Below, in pieces: positions 17,974 to 26,065 of a stretch of 64,000 bases of DNA. Within the stretch, counting starts at the first letter, position 1; each line of letters opens with the position of its first letter. The stretch is from contig DASTWV010000028.1 in the NCBI GenBank assembly GCA_035765775.1, positions 1 to 64,000 on the forward strand. The letters are read 5' to 3'. The notes beneath the pieces are model-generated. The model made no database searches. It was given only the letters and a program-made list of their open reading frames with translations, and was not told where the DNA came from. The translations under genes were made by a program, and so were the position numbers. The DNA comes from Actinomycetota bacterium. GTDB lineage: Bacteria; Actinomycetota; CADDZG01; JAHWKV01; JAOPZY01.

Positions 17974-18744
17974 TCAGACCATGATCTTCCCGCCCGCCAC
18001 GTCGAGGACCACGCCCGTGATCCACGACGCCGAGGCAGAGGCCAGGAACAGCGCGGCGGCCGCCACGTCGGACGGTTGCCCGATGCGGCCCAGCGGGAAG
18101 GTCGCTCCCAGCGCCTCGCGCTGCTCGGGGGTCATCCCGGCCCGCATCTTGTCGTTCTCGACCGCGGAGGGGGACAGGCAGTTCACCCGGATGCCCTTGG
18201 GCCCCAGCTCGGTGGCCAGCTGGCGGGTGTAGGCGATGACCCCGGCCTTGGCGGCGGCGTAGGGCGCCGAGGAACGGGCCGGCTGGCGGGCCGCCGCCGA
18301 GGCCATCGTGAGGATGACCCCCTGGCCCTGCTCCAGCATGGCGGGCAGGAAGGCCGACACCGTGAGGAAGGTCGACACCAGCTCGGAGTCCAGCACCATG
18401 CGCCAGTGCGCCGCGGTCTCCTCCGACGCCGGGATCGGCCTCCCGGCCCCCCCGGCGAACGCCGCAACGATGTCCGGGGCGCCGAGGTCGGACAGCACGG
18501 CGTCACGCAGGGCCACGACGTCATCCTCGACGGTGCAGTCGGCCCGCACGCCGATCGCCCGTCCGCCCGACTCCTGGATCCCGGCGGCGACCGACGACAA
18601 GGCACCCTCGTCCCGCCCGACCACGGCCACGGCGACGCCGTTGGCGGCGAGGTACCCGGCGGTGGCGGCGCCGATCCCCCGGGAGCCGCCGGTGACAACG
18701 GCCACCCGTCCGGCGAGATCGGGATAGATCGTGGGCGTGGCCAT
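17974..18744 (-). CDS. Short-chain dehydrogenase/reductase (SDR)
   Basis: A 256-residue classical SDR. The cofactor motif TGGSRGIG is at about residues 19-26, the structural motif appears as AAFAGG where NNAG is usual, the catalytic Ser lies in TMASAA and the Tyr-Lys pair is in APYAAAKAG. The C-terminal stretch GRIGQPSDVAAAALFLASASASWITGVVLDVAGG is typical. An Arg after Gly in the NGVAVAVVGRDE segment hints at NADP preference. The substrate is unknown. The AAFAGG variation in place of NNAG is slightly unusual. Confidence 0.9.
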   Translation of the reverse strand: MATPTIYPDLAGRVAVVTGGSRGIGAATAGYLAANGVAVAVVGRDEGALSSVAAGIQESGGRAIGVRADCTVEDDVVALRDAVLSDLGAPDIVAAFAGGAGRPIPASEETAAHWRMVLDSELVSTFLTVSAFLPAMLEQGQGVILTMASAAARQPARSSAPYAAAKAGVIAYTRQLATELGPKGIRVNCLSPSAVENDKMRAGMTPEQREALGATFPLGRIGQPSDVAAAALFLASASASWITGVVLDVAGGKIMV

Positions 18745-18787
18745 ACGGTCACCCTACCCGGCGCCTTGAGCCGGAACCTGCTGGGCG

Positions 18788-19090
18788 TCAGGCCGACAGG
18801 CCGAAGTCCCCCGGGTCCTCCCACTCCAGCGGTCCGAGCGGGTCCTCGTCCTCGGGGAGCGGGGAATCGATGTAGACGATCTCGATCTCGCCCCGGCCCC
18901 GGTCCATGAACACGTGCGTGGTGTGGGTCTCGATGTGGCGCTGGATGTCGGAGCAGGTCTTGGCGCACGCCCCGCAGCACGTGCAGCCCTCGATCTCCAG
19001 GTCCAGCGGGCAGGGGTGGTGGGCGGCGGCCGGGCGGCCGTGGCAGTGGGGGCACAGCGACTCCGCTGCGTCCTCCGGTCCGTACTTCAC
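18788..19090 (-). CDS. Cysteine/histidine-rich putative metal-binding protein
   Basis: About 100 residues if it begins at GTG 19090 (preceded by GGAAGAGGG); the frame can be extended to ATG 19201, but that part looks non-coding. Two clusters, CPHCHGRPAAAHHPCP and CTCCGACAKTCSDIQRHIETH, give at least eight Cys and several His residues, suggesting zinc or Fe-S binding. The C-terminal end is acidic (PLPEDEDPLGPLEWED). No family is recognised. It lies upstream of the SDR gene in the same direction. Confidence 0.6.
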   Translation of the reverse strand: MKYGPEDAAESLCPHCHGRPAAAHHPCPLDLEIEGCTCCGACAKTCSDIQRHIETHTTHVFMDRGRGEIEIVYIDSPLPEDEDPLGPLEWEDPGDFGLSA

Positions 19091-19264
19091 GGCGACCACC
19101 CTCTTCCGGCAATTACCCGCGCGTCCTGCGCTCTCTCCTTCAAGTATCGGCACTTTGCGCCCGGTCGATAAGCGGCCATTCTTGTGAGCATGAACCACCA
19201 TATAGGTGGCTCAGCGTCACAAGAAACTCCGGAGTGGGGCGCGGCCGACGGTGCTCGGCGTGGT

Positions 19265-19279
19265 TAGCTAAACTAGCTA
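19265..19279 (+). promoter_or_regulatory. Operator/promoter of the first Phd-PIN module
   Basis: TAGCTA-AAC-TAGCTA is a direct repeat of a self-complementary hexamer that ends one base before the antitoxin ATG at 19281. The first TAGCTA is placed like a -10 box for a leaderless transcript, and the pair looks like an autoregulatory Phd operator. Confidence 0.55.
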
Positions 19280-19280
19280 C

Positions 19281-19523
19281 ATGCAGGTCAATATGCACGA
19301 TGCCAAGACCCATCTCTCTCGCCTGGTCGCCTCTCTCGAGGCCGGCGACGTCGAGGAGATCGAAATCGCCCGCGACGGGGTGACCGTAGCCCGGCTTGTC
19401 CGCCCGGCGCCCACGACGCCCCGGCGTCCTGGGCGGTTAGCCGGGCAGATCACCGTCCGCCCGGACTTCGACGCGCCCCTGCCGCCCGACCTCGCCCGGG
19501 GTTTCGGCCTGCCTGATTCGTGA
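19281..19523 (+). CDS. Phd/YefM-type antitoxin
   Basis: An 80-residue type II antitoxin. The N-terminal part (MQVNMHDAKTHLSRLVASLEAGDVEEIEIARDGVTVARLV) is the dimeric Phd/YefM fold that binds its own operator. The proline-rich C-terminal tail (TTPRRPGRLAGQITVRPDFDAPLP) is the segment expected to wrap the toxin. The stop overlaps the GTG start of the PIN toxin (GTGA), the classic coupled arrangement. No ribosome-binding site is visible, consistent with a leaderless mRNA. Confidence 0.9.
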   Translation: MQVNMHDAKTHLSRLVASLEAGDVEEIEIARDGVTVARLVRPAPTTPRRPGRLAGQITVRPDFDAPLPPDLARGFGLPDS

Positions 19524-19897
19524 GGCTGCTCCTCGACACGCACATCGTCGTGTGGTGGCTGGCCGATGACCCGCAGTTGCCGGCGAACCACCGGCTCGCT
19601 ATCGAAGGCCCCGGTAACGAGGTCGTCGTATCGGTGGGAACCATCTGGGAAGTTGCCATCAAGTCGGCCCTCGGGCGCATCGACGTCCCGGACTCGTTCC
19701 CAGAAGTGGTGGCCGATGAAGGCTTCGCCCTGCTCCCCATTACGGCCGCCCATGCCTGGGCTCAGCGATCTCTGCCGCGGCACCACCGGGATCCGTTTGA
19801 CCGGCTGCTCGTCGCTCAGGCAATGGCAGAAGGGCTGACCCTGGTCACCGTTGACCAGGTGTTCGCGGCGTACCCGGTCGCCCGGCTCCCCGCCTGA
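19520..19897 (+). CDS. vapC: PIN-domain ribonuclease toxin (VapC-like)
   Basis: A 125-residue PIN toxin starting at GTG 19520. The acidic metal-binding residues are visible: Asp6 in LLLDTHIVVWWL, Glu in TIWEVAIKSALGRI, Asp in HHRDPFDRLLVAQA and Asp in LVTVDQVF. The WEVAIK and DPFDR motifs place it in the PIN group usually paired with Phd antitoxins. VapC toxins cut tRNA or rRNA at specific sites; the target here is unknown. Confidence 0.92.
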   Translation: MRLLLDTHIVVWWLADDPQLPANHRLAIEGPGNEVVVSVGTIWEVAIKSALGRIDVPDSFPEVVADEGFALLPITAAHAWAQRSLPRHHRDPFDRLLVAQAMAEGLTLVTVDQVFAAYPVARLPA

Positions 19898-19938
19898 CCC
19901 GGCGAGTGCTCGCCCAGGCACACCTCCCAGCTGCAGGG

Positions 19939-20979
19939 CTACATCGCGACCGGGCGGTTGCGTCGCTCCCCCGCCGCTCGGCGGGCCCGCCTGGGCGCCG
20001 ATAGCCCCGGCTTGGACGGCCCGGCGGCCCAGGGCGCCGGGATGCGCATCGCCTGGTCCATCACTGCCGCGAAGGCCGGGCTCACCATCGGGACGGCACC
20101 ACCGTGACGGTCGGCGCCGATCACCTGCTCGAAGCGATCCTCGGTCACCCAGTACACGTGGTAGGAGAGCGGCCCGGGGGAGTCCCGGTACTGCAGCCGG
20201 GCGAACTTGGCGAGTGCGCCGATCGACTGGAGCAGCGAGTCGTCCTCGATGCGGTGCACCGCCACCTCGTTGCGGTTAGGCAGGGCGACCACCATGCCGA
20301 GGCCCATCGACGTCGAGCCGTAGAGCTGTTGCAGGAGGCGGTCCGGGGTGAGGATCCGGCTGGCGGTGAACGTGGACTCGTCGTAGAGCACCCGGAAGAT
20401 GCCGCCCTCCGGGGAGACCAGGATCTCGCAGCCCTTGGCTTTCACCTCGAGGATGCGCAGGTTGGCCTCGCCCCACTCCCGGAGCTTCTCCAGCCCGCCC
20501 AGCTGGTCGAGGTACTGGTCGGAGACGAGCGCCGAGGCCTCGCGCCGGTGGATGTTCAGCACCTCCACCAGGCCGGGGGCGACATCCCGGGCGTACGTGC
20601 ACCACCCCTCGGGGATGGAGTTGGCGGCCACCAGGCGGAGGTACACGCTGCGCCGCACGGCGCTGGGCGACAGGTTCATGAATTCCTGCACCGGATCGAC
20701 CAACCCGATCTTCACGTGCCGGGCGATGATCTCCGGCCAGAGCGAGCGCCGCTCCCGCAGGCAGTCGGCCCCCACGTTCCACAGCCCGGCGTGCGGACCG
20801 CGGCCGCCCTCGGGGACCAGATGGCCCTTCCCCTCCCCGACGGCCATCGCCACGCCGTGTTTGGCCCACTCCGCGACAACGAGGGCCCGGAAGTCATCCG
20901 CCTCCTGCGGGGTGAAAAAGGGGAGACCCGGGTCCCGATTCTTGTTTTCACGCTTTGCCTGTACCATACGCACTTCCAA
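19939..20979 (-). CDS. Conserved-looking hypothetical protein, unknown function
   Basis: A 346-residue soluble protein (342 from the second ATG at 20967). It begins with a charged stretch (VQAKRENKNRDPGLPFFTPQEADDFRALVVAEW) and has GPHAGLWNVGADCLRERRSLWPEIIARHV and FLNLSPSAVRRSVYLRL-type helices. The middle (LREWGEANLRILEVKAKGCEILVSPEGGIFRVLYDES) looks like mixed alpha/beta. The end is basic (SAPRRARRAAGERR). No family was recognised. It does not resemble the neighbouring toxin pair and may be a single-gene cargo region. Confidence 0.7.
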   Translation of the reverse strand: MEVRMVQAKRENKNRDPGLPFFTPQEADDFRALVVAEWAKHGVAMAVGEGKGHLVPEGGRGPHAGLWNVGADCLRERRSLWPEIIARHVKIGLVDPVQEFMNLSPSAVRRSVYLRLVAANSIPEGWCTYARDVAPGLVEVLNIHRREASALVSDQYLDQLGGLEKLREWGEANLRILEVKAKGCEILVSPEGGIFRVLYDESTFTASRILTPDRLLQQLYGSTSMGLGMVVALPNRNEVAVHRIEDDSLLQSIGALAKFARLQYRDSPGPLSYHVYWVTEDRFEQVIGADRHGGAVPMVSPAFAAVMDQAMRIPAPWAAGPSKPGLSAPRRARRAAGERRNRPVAM

Positions 20980-20988
20980 CCATCACAA

Positions 20989-21004
20989 CACACTAAGACG
21001 TGTG
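20989..21004. promoter_or_regulatory. Inverted repeat upstream of the unknown 346-residue gene
   Basis: CACAC-TAAGAC-GTGTG lies 10 bases upstream of the minus-strand start at 20979 and faces the divergent gene at 21128. It may be an operator for either gene. The evidence is only the symmetry. Confidence 0.3.
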
Positions 21005-21127
21005 ATAGCGTAGAGGTACGGTACGGCGAATGCAAGTGGAGTAATGAGTGTTCATCACCACCAAGGATAGGCATGTCTGGACGCCCCCAAGGGCTACGTT
21101 TCGGTCATTGGCTGTAGCCTCACCCTC

Positions 21128-21949
21128 ATGGGCCTTCGAGTTATCGGATCCCTCGATCTCGATACGTTCGCAAGTTCGCTTAACGACGAACGCACGATCG
21201 ACCTGGGGGGGACCACATTTGTGGATGTCTGCGGAATCGTAGGAGTTGCGTGCCTAGCGGATGGAAACGCATCTCGCGGTGCGTCTCCCCACGTCATCTT
21301 GCCGACTAGGCAAGAAGTGGCAAGTTATTTGTCGCGGATGCGAATGGGATGGGTTCTCACGGACACAGCCGCCGTCCTGGAGGGACCCTCGTTGCCGACG
21401 GTGCGTGTCCGGCCCGGAGCCGATCAATTGGTTTCCTTGCTAGAGATCCGTTCGGAGTGGGAGACAGAAGAGGTCGCCAATTTGGTTTGGTCTCGGATCG
21501 AGGGGACAGTGGATCCTGCCGTGGCTATAGCCCTTTTTGAGGCACTGACCGAGTTGGGCTCAAATGCCGTCCAGCATTCAGGCGCTGCTCGGGCATTTGC
21601 AGCGGGACAAACCTTTCGTCGCGAGTCAGAGAATGAATACGTCGTGGTCGCCATCGGAGACTCGGGGATCGGTATACGGGCCTCGTTGACTTCGCGGTTT
21701 GAACCGTCGAGTGATTCAGAAGCACTGCGCCTGGCCCTTACTGCGGATGTGAGCGCCTCAGGTGAACGAGGTCGAGGTCAGGGATTGCCCTCCACAGTCG
21801 AGAGCGTTACGGCGCTCGGCGGCGAGTTGGTCGTGCACTCGGGCAGCGCTGTGGCAGTGTGCCGGAGGGGCGGCCAGGAAGTAAGGGCTACGCGGGGCAT
21901 CCCCGGTACATTGGTTGCAGCCCGGATTCCGTGCCGACCCTCAGGTTGA
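21128..21949 (+). CDS. STAS-like domain fused to a GHKL-type ATPase
   Basis: A 273-residue protein. The first about 100 residues resemble a STAS/MlaB-like domain (VIGSLDLDTFASSLNDERTIDLGGTTFVDVCGIVGVACLADG). The second half is a GHKL ATPase: N box in ALFEALTELGSNAVQHSG, G1 in VAIGDSGIGIRASL and G2-like GERGRGQGLPSTVESVTALGG. This combines a putative anti-anti-sigma-like module with an anti-sigma-like ATPase in one chain. It lies 14 bases upstream of a small STAS-like gene. The DNA here is visibly less GC-rich than its neighbours, suggesting transfer. Confidence 0.8.
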   Translation: MGLRVIGSLDLDTFASSLNDERTIDLGGTTFVDVCGIVGVACLADGNASRGASPHVILPTRQEVASYLSRMRMGWVLTDTAAVLEGPSLPTVRVRPGADQLVSLLEIRSEWETEEVANLVWSRIEGTVDPAVAIALFEALTELGSNAVQHSGAARAFAAGQTFRRESENEYVVVAIGDSGIGIRASLTSRFEPSSDSEALRLALTADVSASGERGRGQGLPSTVESVTALGGELVVHSGSAVAVCRRGGQEVRATRGIPGTLVAARIPCRPSG

Positions 21950-21963
21950 GAGAGCCCAATGCA

Positions 21964-22251
21964 ATGACTACTCAGATGCTAGAGACGCCATCCCTCATGG
22001 GGACGCGCGACCAGGCGAGAAGGCTTTTTGGATCCCAGCCAAACGACTTGAGTGGCTCCGAGCTGTCCATTGACTGCTCGAAGGTCCAGGCCAGTGCCCC
22101 GTCGTTCGTGGACGAGCTCATCAAGATCGCCCTCGTAGAGCGCGGGGCTGCCCGTCTCATCCTGACCGCGGCGCCGTCGAAGATGCGGGGCTACGCCGTC
22201 CGGTCGGCGGCGAATCGGGACGTTTCTGCCCGGCTGACGATTATCGACTGA
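21964..22251 (+). CDS. STAS-like domain protein (DUF4325-type)
   Basis: A 95-residue protein from ATG 21964. The central ELSIDCSKVQASAPSFVDELIKIALVERGAARLIL is the DUF4325/STAS-like signature, in which a strand ending in D/C-S/F-x-x-V is followed by a 'sFxdEL' helix. Such proteins are commonly encoded next to GHKL ATPases, as here, and are thought to form switch pairs. The downstream half (PSKMRGYAVRSAANRDVSARLTIID) completes the fold. The partner and target are not known. Confidence 0.78.
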   Translation: MTTQMLETPSLMGTRDQARRLFGSQPNDLSGSELSIDCSKVQASAPSFVDELIKIALVERGAARLILTAAPSKMRGYAVRSAANRDVSARLTIID

Positions 22252-22409
22252 GCGGCGCCCGACCTTCGGGACATTTGTCCCGGAATCCGGGACGAAAGTC
22301 CCCGACTTCGCCCCGACCCGGCCCCAGGCGGCGTGCCCCGGAGCTCGGCGGCCCGGCCGGACCGCCCCCCGCTTGCCTACCCGCCGCCCACAGCCGACAA
22401 TCAACCGGC

Positions 22410-23510
22410 GTGATCACGCTCCGCAACGTCTCCAAACAATTCCCCGGCTCCCGCACGCCGGCGGTCGCTGCGTTCTCGCTCGAGGTGGCCGAGGGCGAGA
22501 CCGTGATCCTGGTCGGCCCCTCCGGGTCAGGCAAGACCACGATCCTGCGGATGATCAACCGCCTCATCGAGCCCACCGGTGGCACCATCGAGGTCGACGG
22601 CGTCGACGTCATGAGCATCGAGGCGGTCGAGCTCCGCCGCCGCATCGGCTACGTGATCCAGAGCATCGGCCTCCTGCCCCACCGCACGGTTGCCCAGAAC
22701 ATCGGCACCGTCTGCCGCCTGATCGGCTGGGACAAGGAGCGCACTGCCCAGCGGGTGACCGAGCTGGCGGCCATGCTGGAGCTCGACGCCGAGCTGCTGG
22801 CCCGCTACCCCTCCGAGCTGTCCGGCGGGCAACGCCAACGGGTGGGCGTGGCCCGGGCCCTCGGGGTCGACCCCCCGGTCCTGCTGATGGACGAGCCCTT
22901 CGGCGCCGTCGACCCCATCGTCAGGGGGCGGCTCCAGGAGCAGCTGCTCCACCTGCAGAGCCAGATCCGCAAGACCATCGTGCTGGTGACCCACGACATC
23001 GACGAGGCGATGCGCCTCGGCGACCGCATCGCCATCATCAACACGGGCGGTGCCCTGGAGCAGTACGCCGCCCCCGAGGAGATCCTGCGGGCGCCCGCCA
23101 CCACGTTCGTGGCCGACTTCATCGGCGCCGAGCGGGGCTTGAAGCGCCTCGCCCTGGCCCAGGTGAAGAGCATCGAGGCCGACCCCGGCCCGGTGGTGCA
23201 CCCCGACGACCCGGTCGCCAAAGCCATCCAGGCGATGGCGGCGGGCGGCCTCGACTGGGCCGTCGTCGTCGACGAGAACGGCCACCTGAAAGGCTGGGTC
23301 GACCAGCACGCCCTGGAGGGCCACGAGAAGGTCGGCGAGGCCCAGGCCCGCCCGTTCAGCGCCGCCGTGGCGCCCTCCAGCTCGCTGCGGGAGGCGCTTG
23401 ACGCCATCGTCACCAGCCGCACCCATGTCGCCGCCGTGGTTGATGAGGGGCGCTACTGCGGCATCCTCACCCTGGAGCAGGTCTCGACCGGCGTCTCCGA
23501 CCCGGCATGA
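22410..23510 (+). CDS. opuCA: Osmoprotectant/glycine betaine ABC transporter, ATP-binding protein with CBS domains
   Basis: A 366-residue ATPase starting at GTG 22410. Walker A GPSGSGKTT, Q-loop GYVIQSIGLLPHRTVAQNI, signature LSGGQRQRVGVARAL and Walker B VLLMDEPFGAVDPIVRG are intact. After about residue 265 a pair of CBS repeats follows (PVVHPDDPVAKAIQAMAAGGLDWAVVVDENGHLKGWV and FSAAVAPSSSLREALDAIVTSRTHVAAVVDEGRYCGIL). CBS pairs in OpuA/OpuC ATPases sense ionic strength. It heads a four-gene operon with two permeases and a lipoprotein. Confidence 0.94.
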   Translation: MITLRNVSKQFPGSRTPAVAAFSLEVAEGETVILVGPSGSGKTTILRMINRLIEPTGGTIEVDGVDVMSIEAVELRRRIGYVIQSIGLLPHRTVAQNIGTVCRLIGWDKERTAQRVTELAAMLELDAELLARYPSELSGGQRQRVGVARALGVDPPVLLMDEPFGAVDPIVRGRLQEQLLHLQSQIRKTIVLVTHDIDEAMRLGDRIAIINTGGALEQYAAPEEILRAPATTFVADFIGAERGLKRLALAQVKSIEADPGPVVHPDDPVAKAIQAMAAGGLDWAVVVDENGHLKGWVDQHALEGHEKVGEAQARPFSAAVAPSSSLREALDAIVTSRTHVAAVVDEGRYCGILTLEQVSTGVSDPA

Positions 23511-23523
23511 CCTCTCTCCAGCC

Positions 23524-24234
23524 GTGATCCTCGCCGACCCCCTGGTCGACTGGGGGTGGCTCGGCCTCCACCTCAGCCAGATCGCCCACCTCGCCGTCCA
23601 GCACATCGAGCTGACGGCGATCGCCGTAGTGTTCGGCAGCGTGATCGCCTTCCCGCTCGCCATCCTGAGTTACGGCCACCGGCGGGTGTACGGCCCGGTG
23701 AGCGCCTTCGCCAGCCTGCTCTACACCATCCCGGCCCTCGCCCTGTTCGCCTTCCTGGTGCCCTACACCGGGCTCAGCACCCTGAGCGCCGAGATCGGCC
23801 TGGTCAGCTACACGCTGCTGATCATCATCCGCAACACCGTGGCCGGCCTCGACGTCGTGCCCGCCGACATCCGGGAGGCGGCCAGGGGCGTCGGCTACAG
23901 CGAGCGTCAACTGTTCTGGCGCGTCGAGCTCCCCCTCGCCCTGCCGGTGATCATCGCCGGCGTGCGCATCGCCACCGTGACGACGATCGGCCTGGTCACG
24001 GTTACCGCCCTCATCGGCCAGGGTGGCCTCGGCTCCTACATCATCCTCGGCATCCAGCAGTCCTTCGCCACCCCGGCCCTGGCCGCCGCGGTGGGCTCGG
24101 TGGTGCTGGCGGCCGGGGCGGACATCCTGCTTCTCGGCGTCCAGAAGGCCCTCACGCCATGGACCCGGCGGGCGCAGCAGGACATCCCCATCGAGACCAA
24201 GGGCGAGCTCCTCGCCCTGGCCACCAAGGGCTGA
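23524..24234 (+). CDS. opuCB: Osmoprotectant ABC transporter permease
   Basis: A 236-residue inner-membrane permease from GTG 23524, with about five to six helices. The EAA loop, which contacts the ATPase, is IREAARGVGYSERQLFWRVELPLALPVIIAGVRIATVTTIG. The motif LIGQGGLGSYIILGI further identifies the ProW/OpuCB branch. It lies 13 bases after the ATPase stop and 8 before the second permease. Confidence 0.94.
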   Translation: MILADPLVDWGWLGLHLSQIAHLAVQHIELTAIAVVFGSVIAFPLAILSYGHRRVYGPVSAFASLLYTIPALALFAFLVPYTGLSTLSAEIGLVSYTLLIIIRNTVAGLDVVPADIREAARGVGYSERQLFWRVELPLALPVIIAGVRIATVTTIGLVTVTALIGQGGLGSYIILGIQQSFATPALAAAVGSVVLAAGADILLLGVQKALTPWTRRAQQDIPIETKGELLALATKG

Positions 24235-24242
24235 GCAGGACC

Positions 24243-24947
24243 GTGCACGTCCTCCGGGAGGCCTTCGCCTGGCTCTTCACCGCCGCCAACTGGTGGGGTC
24301 CGACCGGCATCCTGGCCCGGCTGTGGGAACACCTGCAGATGACCGCCGAGGTACTGGCGGCCGCCCTCGCCCTCGCCGTCCCGGTGGGCCTTTTCGTCGG
24401 CCACAAAGGCAAGGGGGCCTTCCTGGCGGTCAACGTCGCCGGGGTCGGGCGGGCGATCCCCTCGTTCGGCGTCCTGGCCTTCGTCTTCCCCTTCGCCATC
24501 CGCTACCTGCCGGGCAACATCGGGCTGTGGCCGACGCTCATCGCCTTGGTCGTGCTCGCCGTCCCGCCCCTGCTGACCAACACCTACATCGCCATCCGGG
24601 GGGTCGATCCCGACATCGTCGAGGCCGCCCGGGGCACCGGCATGAGCGAGATGCAGGTCCTGACGCGAGTCGAGCTCCCTCTCGCCGTGCCCCTCCTCCT
24701 CGACACGCTGCGGGTGGTCGCGGTGCAGGTGGTCGCCACTGCCACGCTGGGGGCCGAGGTGGGCTGGGGCGGCCTCGGGCGGTTCATCGTCGACTCGCTC
24801 GCCATCAACGACGCCCCCCACCTGCTGGCGGGCGCCCTGCTGGTGGCCGCGCTGGCCCTGCTGGTCGACGTGGCCTTCGCCTCCCTGGCCCGCGGCCTCG
24901 CCCCGCCGCCCCGCCCGAAACGATTTGGTCTGGCCCGAGCGCGGTAA
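24243..24947 (+). CDS. opuCD: Osmoprotectant ABC transporter permease (second)
   Basis: A 234-residue permease starting at GTG 24243. Its EAA loop reads IVEAARGTGMSEMQVLTRVELPLAVPLLLDTLRVVAVQVVATATLGA and is followed by GWGGLGRFIVDSLAINDAPHLLAGALLVAALALLVD. It would form a heterodimer with the first permease, giving the OpuC-type arrangement in which each permease half is a separate gene. The C-terminal tail is basic and proline-rich. Confidence 0.93.
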   Translation: MHVLREAFAWLFTAANWWGPTGILARLWEHLQMTAEVLAAALALAVPVGLFVGHKGKGAFLAVNVAGVGRAIPSFGVLAFVFPFAIRYLPGNIGLWPTLIALVVLAVPPLLTNTYIAIRGVDPDIVEAARGTGMSEMQVLTRVELPLAVPLLLDTLRVVAVQVVATATLGAEVGWGGLGRFIVDSLAINDAPHLLAGALLVAALALLVDVAFASLARGLAPPPRPKRFGLARAR

Positions 24948-25006
24948 GTAGGGTGAGGGCCACAGGGGGCCCAAAACAAGGGACCTACATAAGGGGGAGG
25001 GCGCGC

Positions 25007-25927
25007 ATGCGGCATCGCATGGTGGGCATCGTCGTGGCAATGCTGGTCGGGCTGGTGGCAGCCGCATGCGGCAAGAGCACCACATCAGGATCCGGGTCGA
25101 CCCCCTCGGGTGGGACCAAAGCCAGTGTCACCGTGGGCTCCAACAGCTTCGCCGAGAGCGAGATCATGGCCCAGATGTACGGCCAGGTCCTGGCCCACGC
25201 CGGCTACCAGGTGAACTACAAGATGGACGTCGGCGCCCGCCAGGTGCTGCAGGCGGCGATGCCCGGCCAGATCCAGGTGGCGCCCGAGTACGTCGGCTCG
25301 CTGCTCACCGTCTACCTCCACGGCACCGGCTCGTCCGACCCGGCGAAGGAGCTCGCCGACGACAACACCGCCCTGGCGCCGAAGAACCTGACCCTGGTCG
25401 GCTATTCGCCCGCGGCGGACCAGAACACGTTCGTGGTCACCAAGGCGACCGCCGACAAGTACCACCTCAGCACCATCAGCGACCTCAAGAAGGTCACCGA
25501 CAAGCTGACGCTGGCCGGCCCGCCGGAGTGCCAGAGCTCGGCGCTCTGCCTGGGTGGGCTGCAGTCGACCTACGGGCTGTCGTTGACCTTCCAGGCGCTC
25601 GGCTCGGGGTGCGACAATCCCCCTGCCCAGGCGCTCGAGGCGGGCCAGGTCAACATCGCCGAGCTGTGCACCACGCAGTCGGTGATCGCCAAGGACAACC
25701 TGGTCCAGCTGAAGGACGACAAGAACCTGCAGCAGGCCGACAACATCACCGCCGAGGTGGGTACCGCCCTCCTGAACGCCAATCCCGGCATCAAGGGCCT
25801 GCTCACCGGCGTCATGAACAAGCTCACCAGCGATGCCCTTGCCAGCCTGGATGACGAGGTCTCGGTCGGCCACAAGGACGCCTCGAGCGTGGCGACCACA
25901 TGGCTGAAGCAGAACGGCCTGCTCTAA
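25007..25927 (+). CDS. opuCC: Osmoprotectant-binding lipoprotein (OpuCC/OsmX-like)
   Basis: A 306-residue lipoprotein from ATG 25007, preceded by GGGGGAGGG. The signal peptide (VGIVVAMLVGLVAAAC) ends in a lipobox with lipidated Cys at about residue 21, followed by a Ser/Gly/Thr linker. The mature part begins VTVGSNSFAESEIMAQMYGQVLAHAGYQV, the OpuAC/OsmX hallmark, with VAPEYVGSLLTVYL and LGSGCDNPPAQALEAGQVNIAELCTTQ later. It captures betaine-type solutes outside the membrane for the two permeases. The three extra Cys residues in the ligand half are a mild oddity. Confidence 0.92.
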   Translation: MRHRMVGIVVAMLVGLVAAACGKSTTSGSGSTPSGGTKASVTVGSNSFAESEIMAQMYGQVLAHAGYQVNYKMDVGARQVLQAAMPGQIQVAPEYVGSLLTVYLHGTGSSDPAKELADDNTALAPKNLTLVGYSPAADQNTFVVTKATADKYHLSTISDLKKVTDKLTLAGPPECQSSALCLGGLQSTYGLSLTFQALGSGCDNPPAQALEAGQVNIAELCTTQSVIAKDNLVQLKDDKNLQQADNITAEVGTALLNANPGIKGLLTGVMNKLTSDALASLDDEVSVGHKDASSVATTWLKQNGLL

Positions 25928-25951
25928 CCCCCACCAGGCGGCGCACTCCGC

Positions 25952-26005
25952 CAGGGTCTCGGCAACCCGGCTGGTCACCTCGCGATCAGCCGGGCCGAGA
26001 CCCTG
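25952..26005 (+). terminator. Long hairpin closing the osmoprotectant operon
   Basis: CAGGGTCTCGGC and ACCCGGCTG (25952-25973) pair with CAGCCGGG and CGAGACCCTG (25987-26005), giving about 19 pairs with a small bulge and a 13-base loop. A second small hairpin GGCGG/CCGCC precedes it. It lacks a U-tract, so Rho-assisted termination or 3'-end protection is likely. Confidence 0.6.
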
Positions 26006-26065
26006 CAAGGGTTGGGGGCGACGAAGTGACGTTGTTCGGCAGTTAATTGTTAGTCTGGCAAGAAC

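Noticed and set aside
22241-23663. Minus-strand frames opposite the osmoprotectant genes
   Set aside because: Shadows of the ABC genes with no independent start or family.
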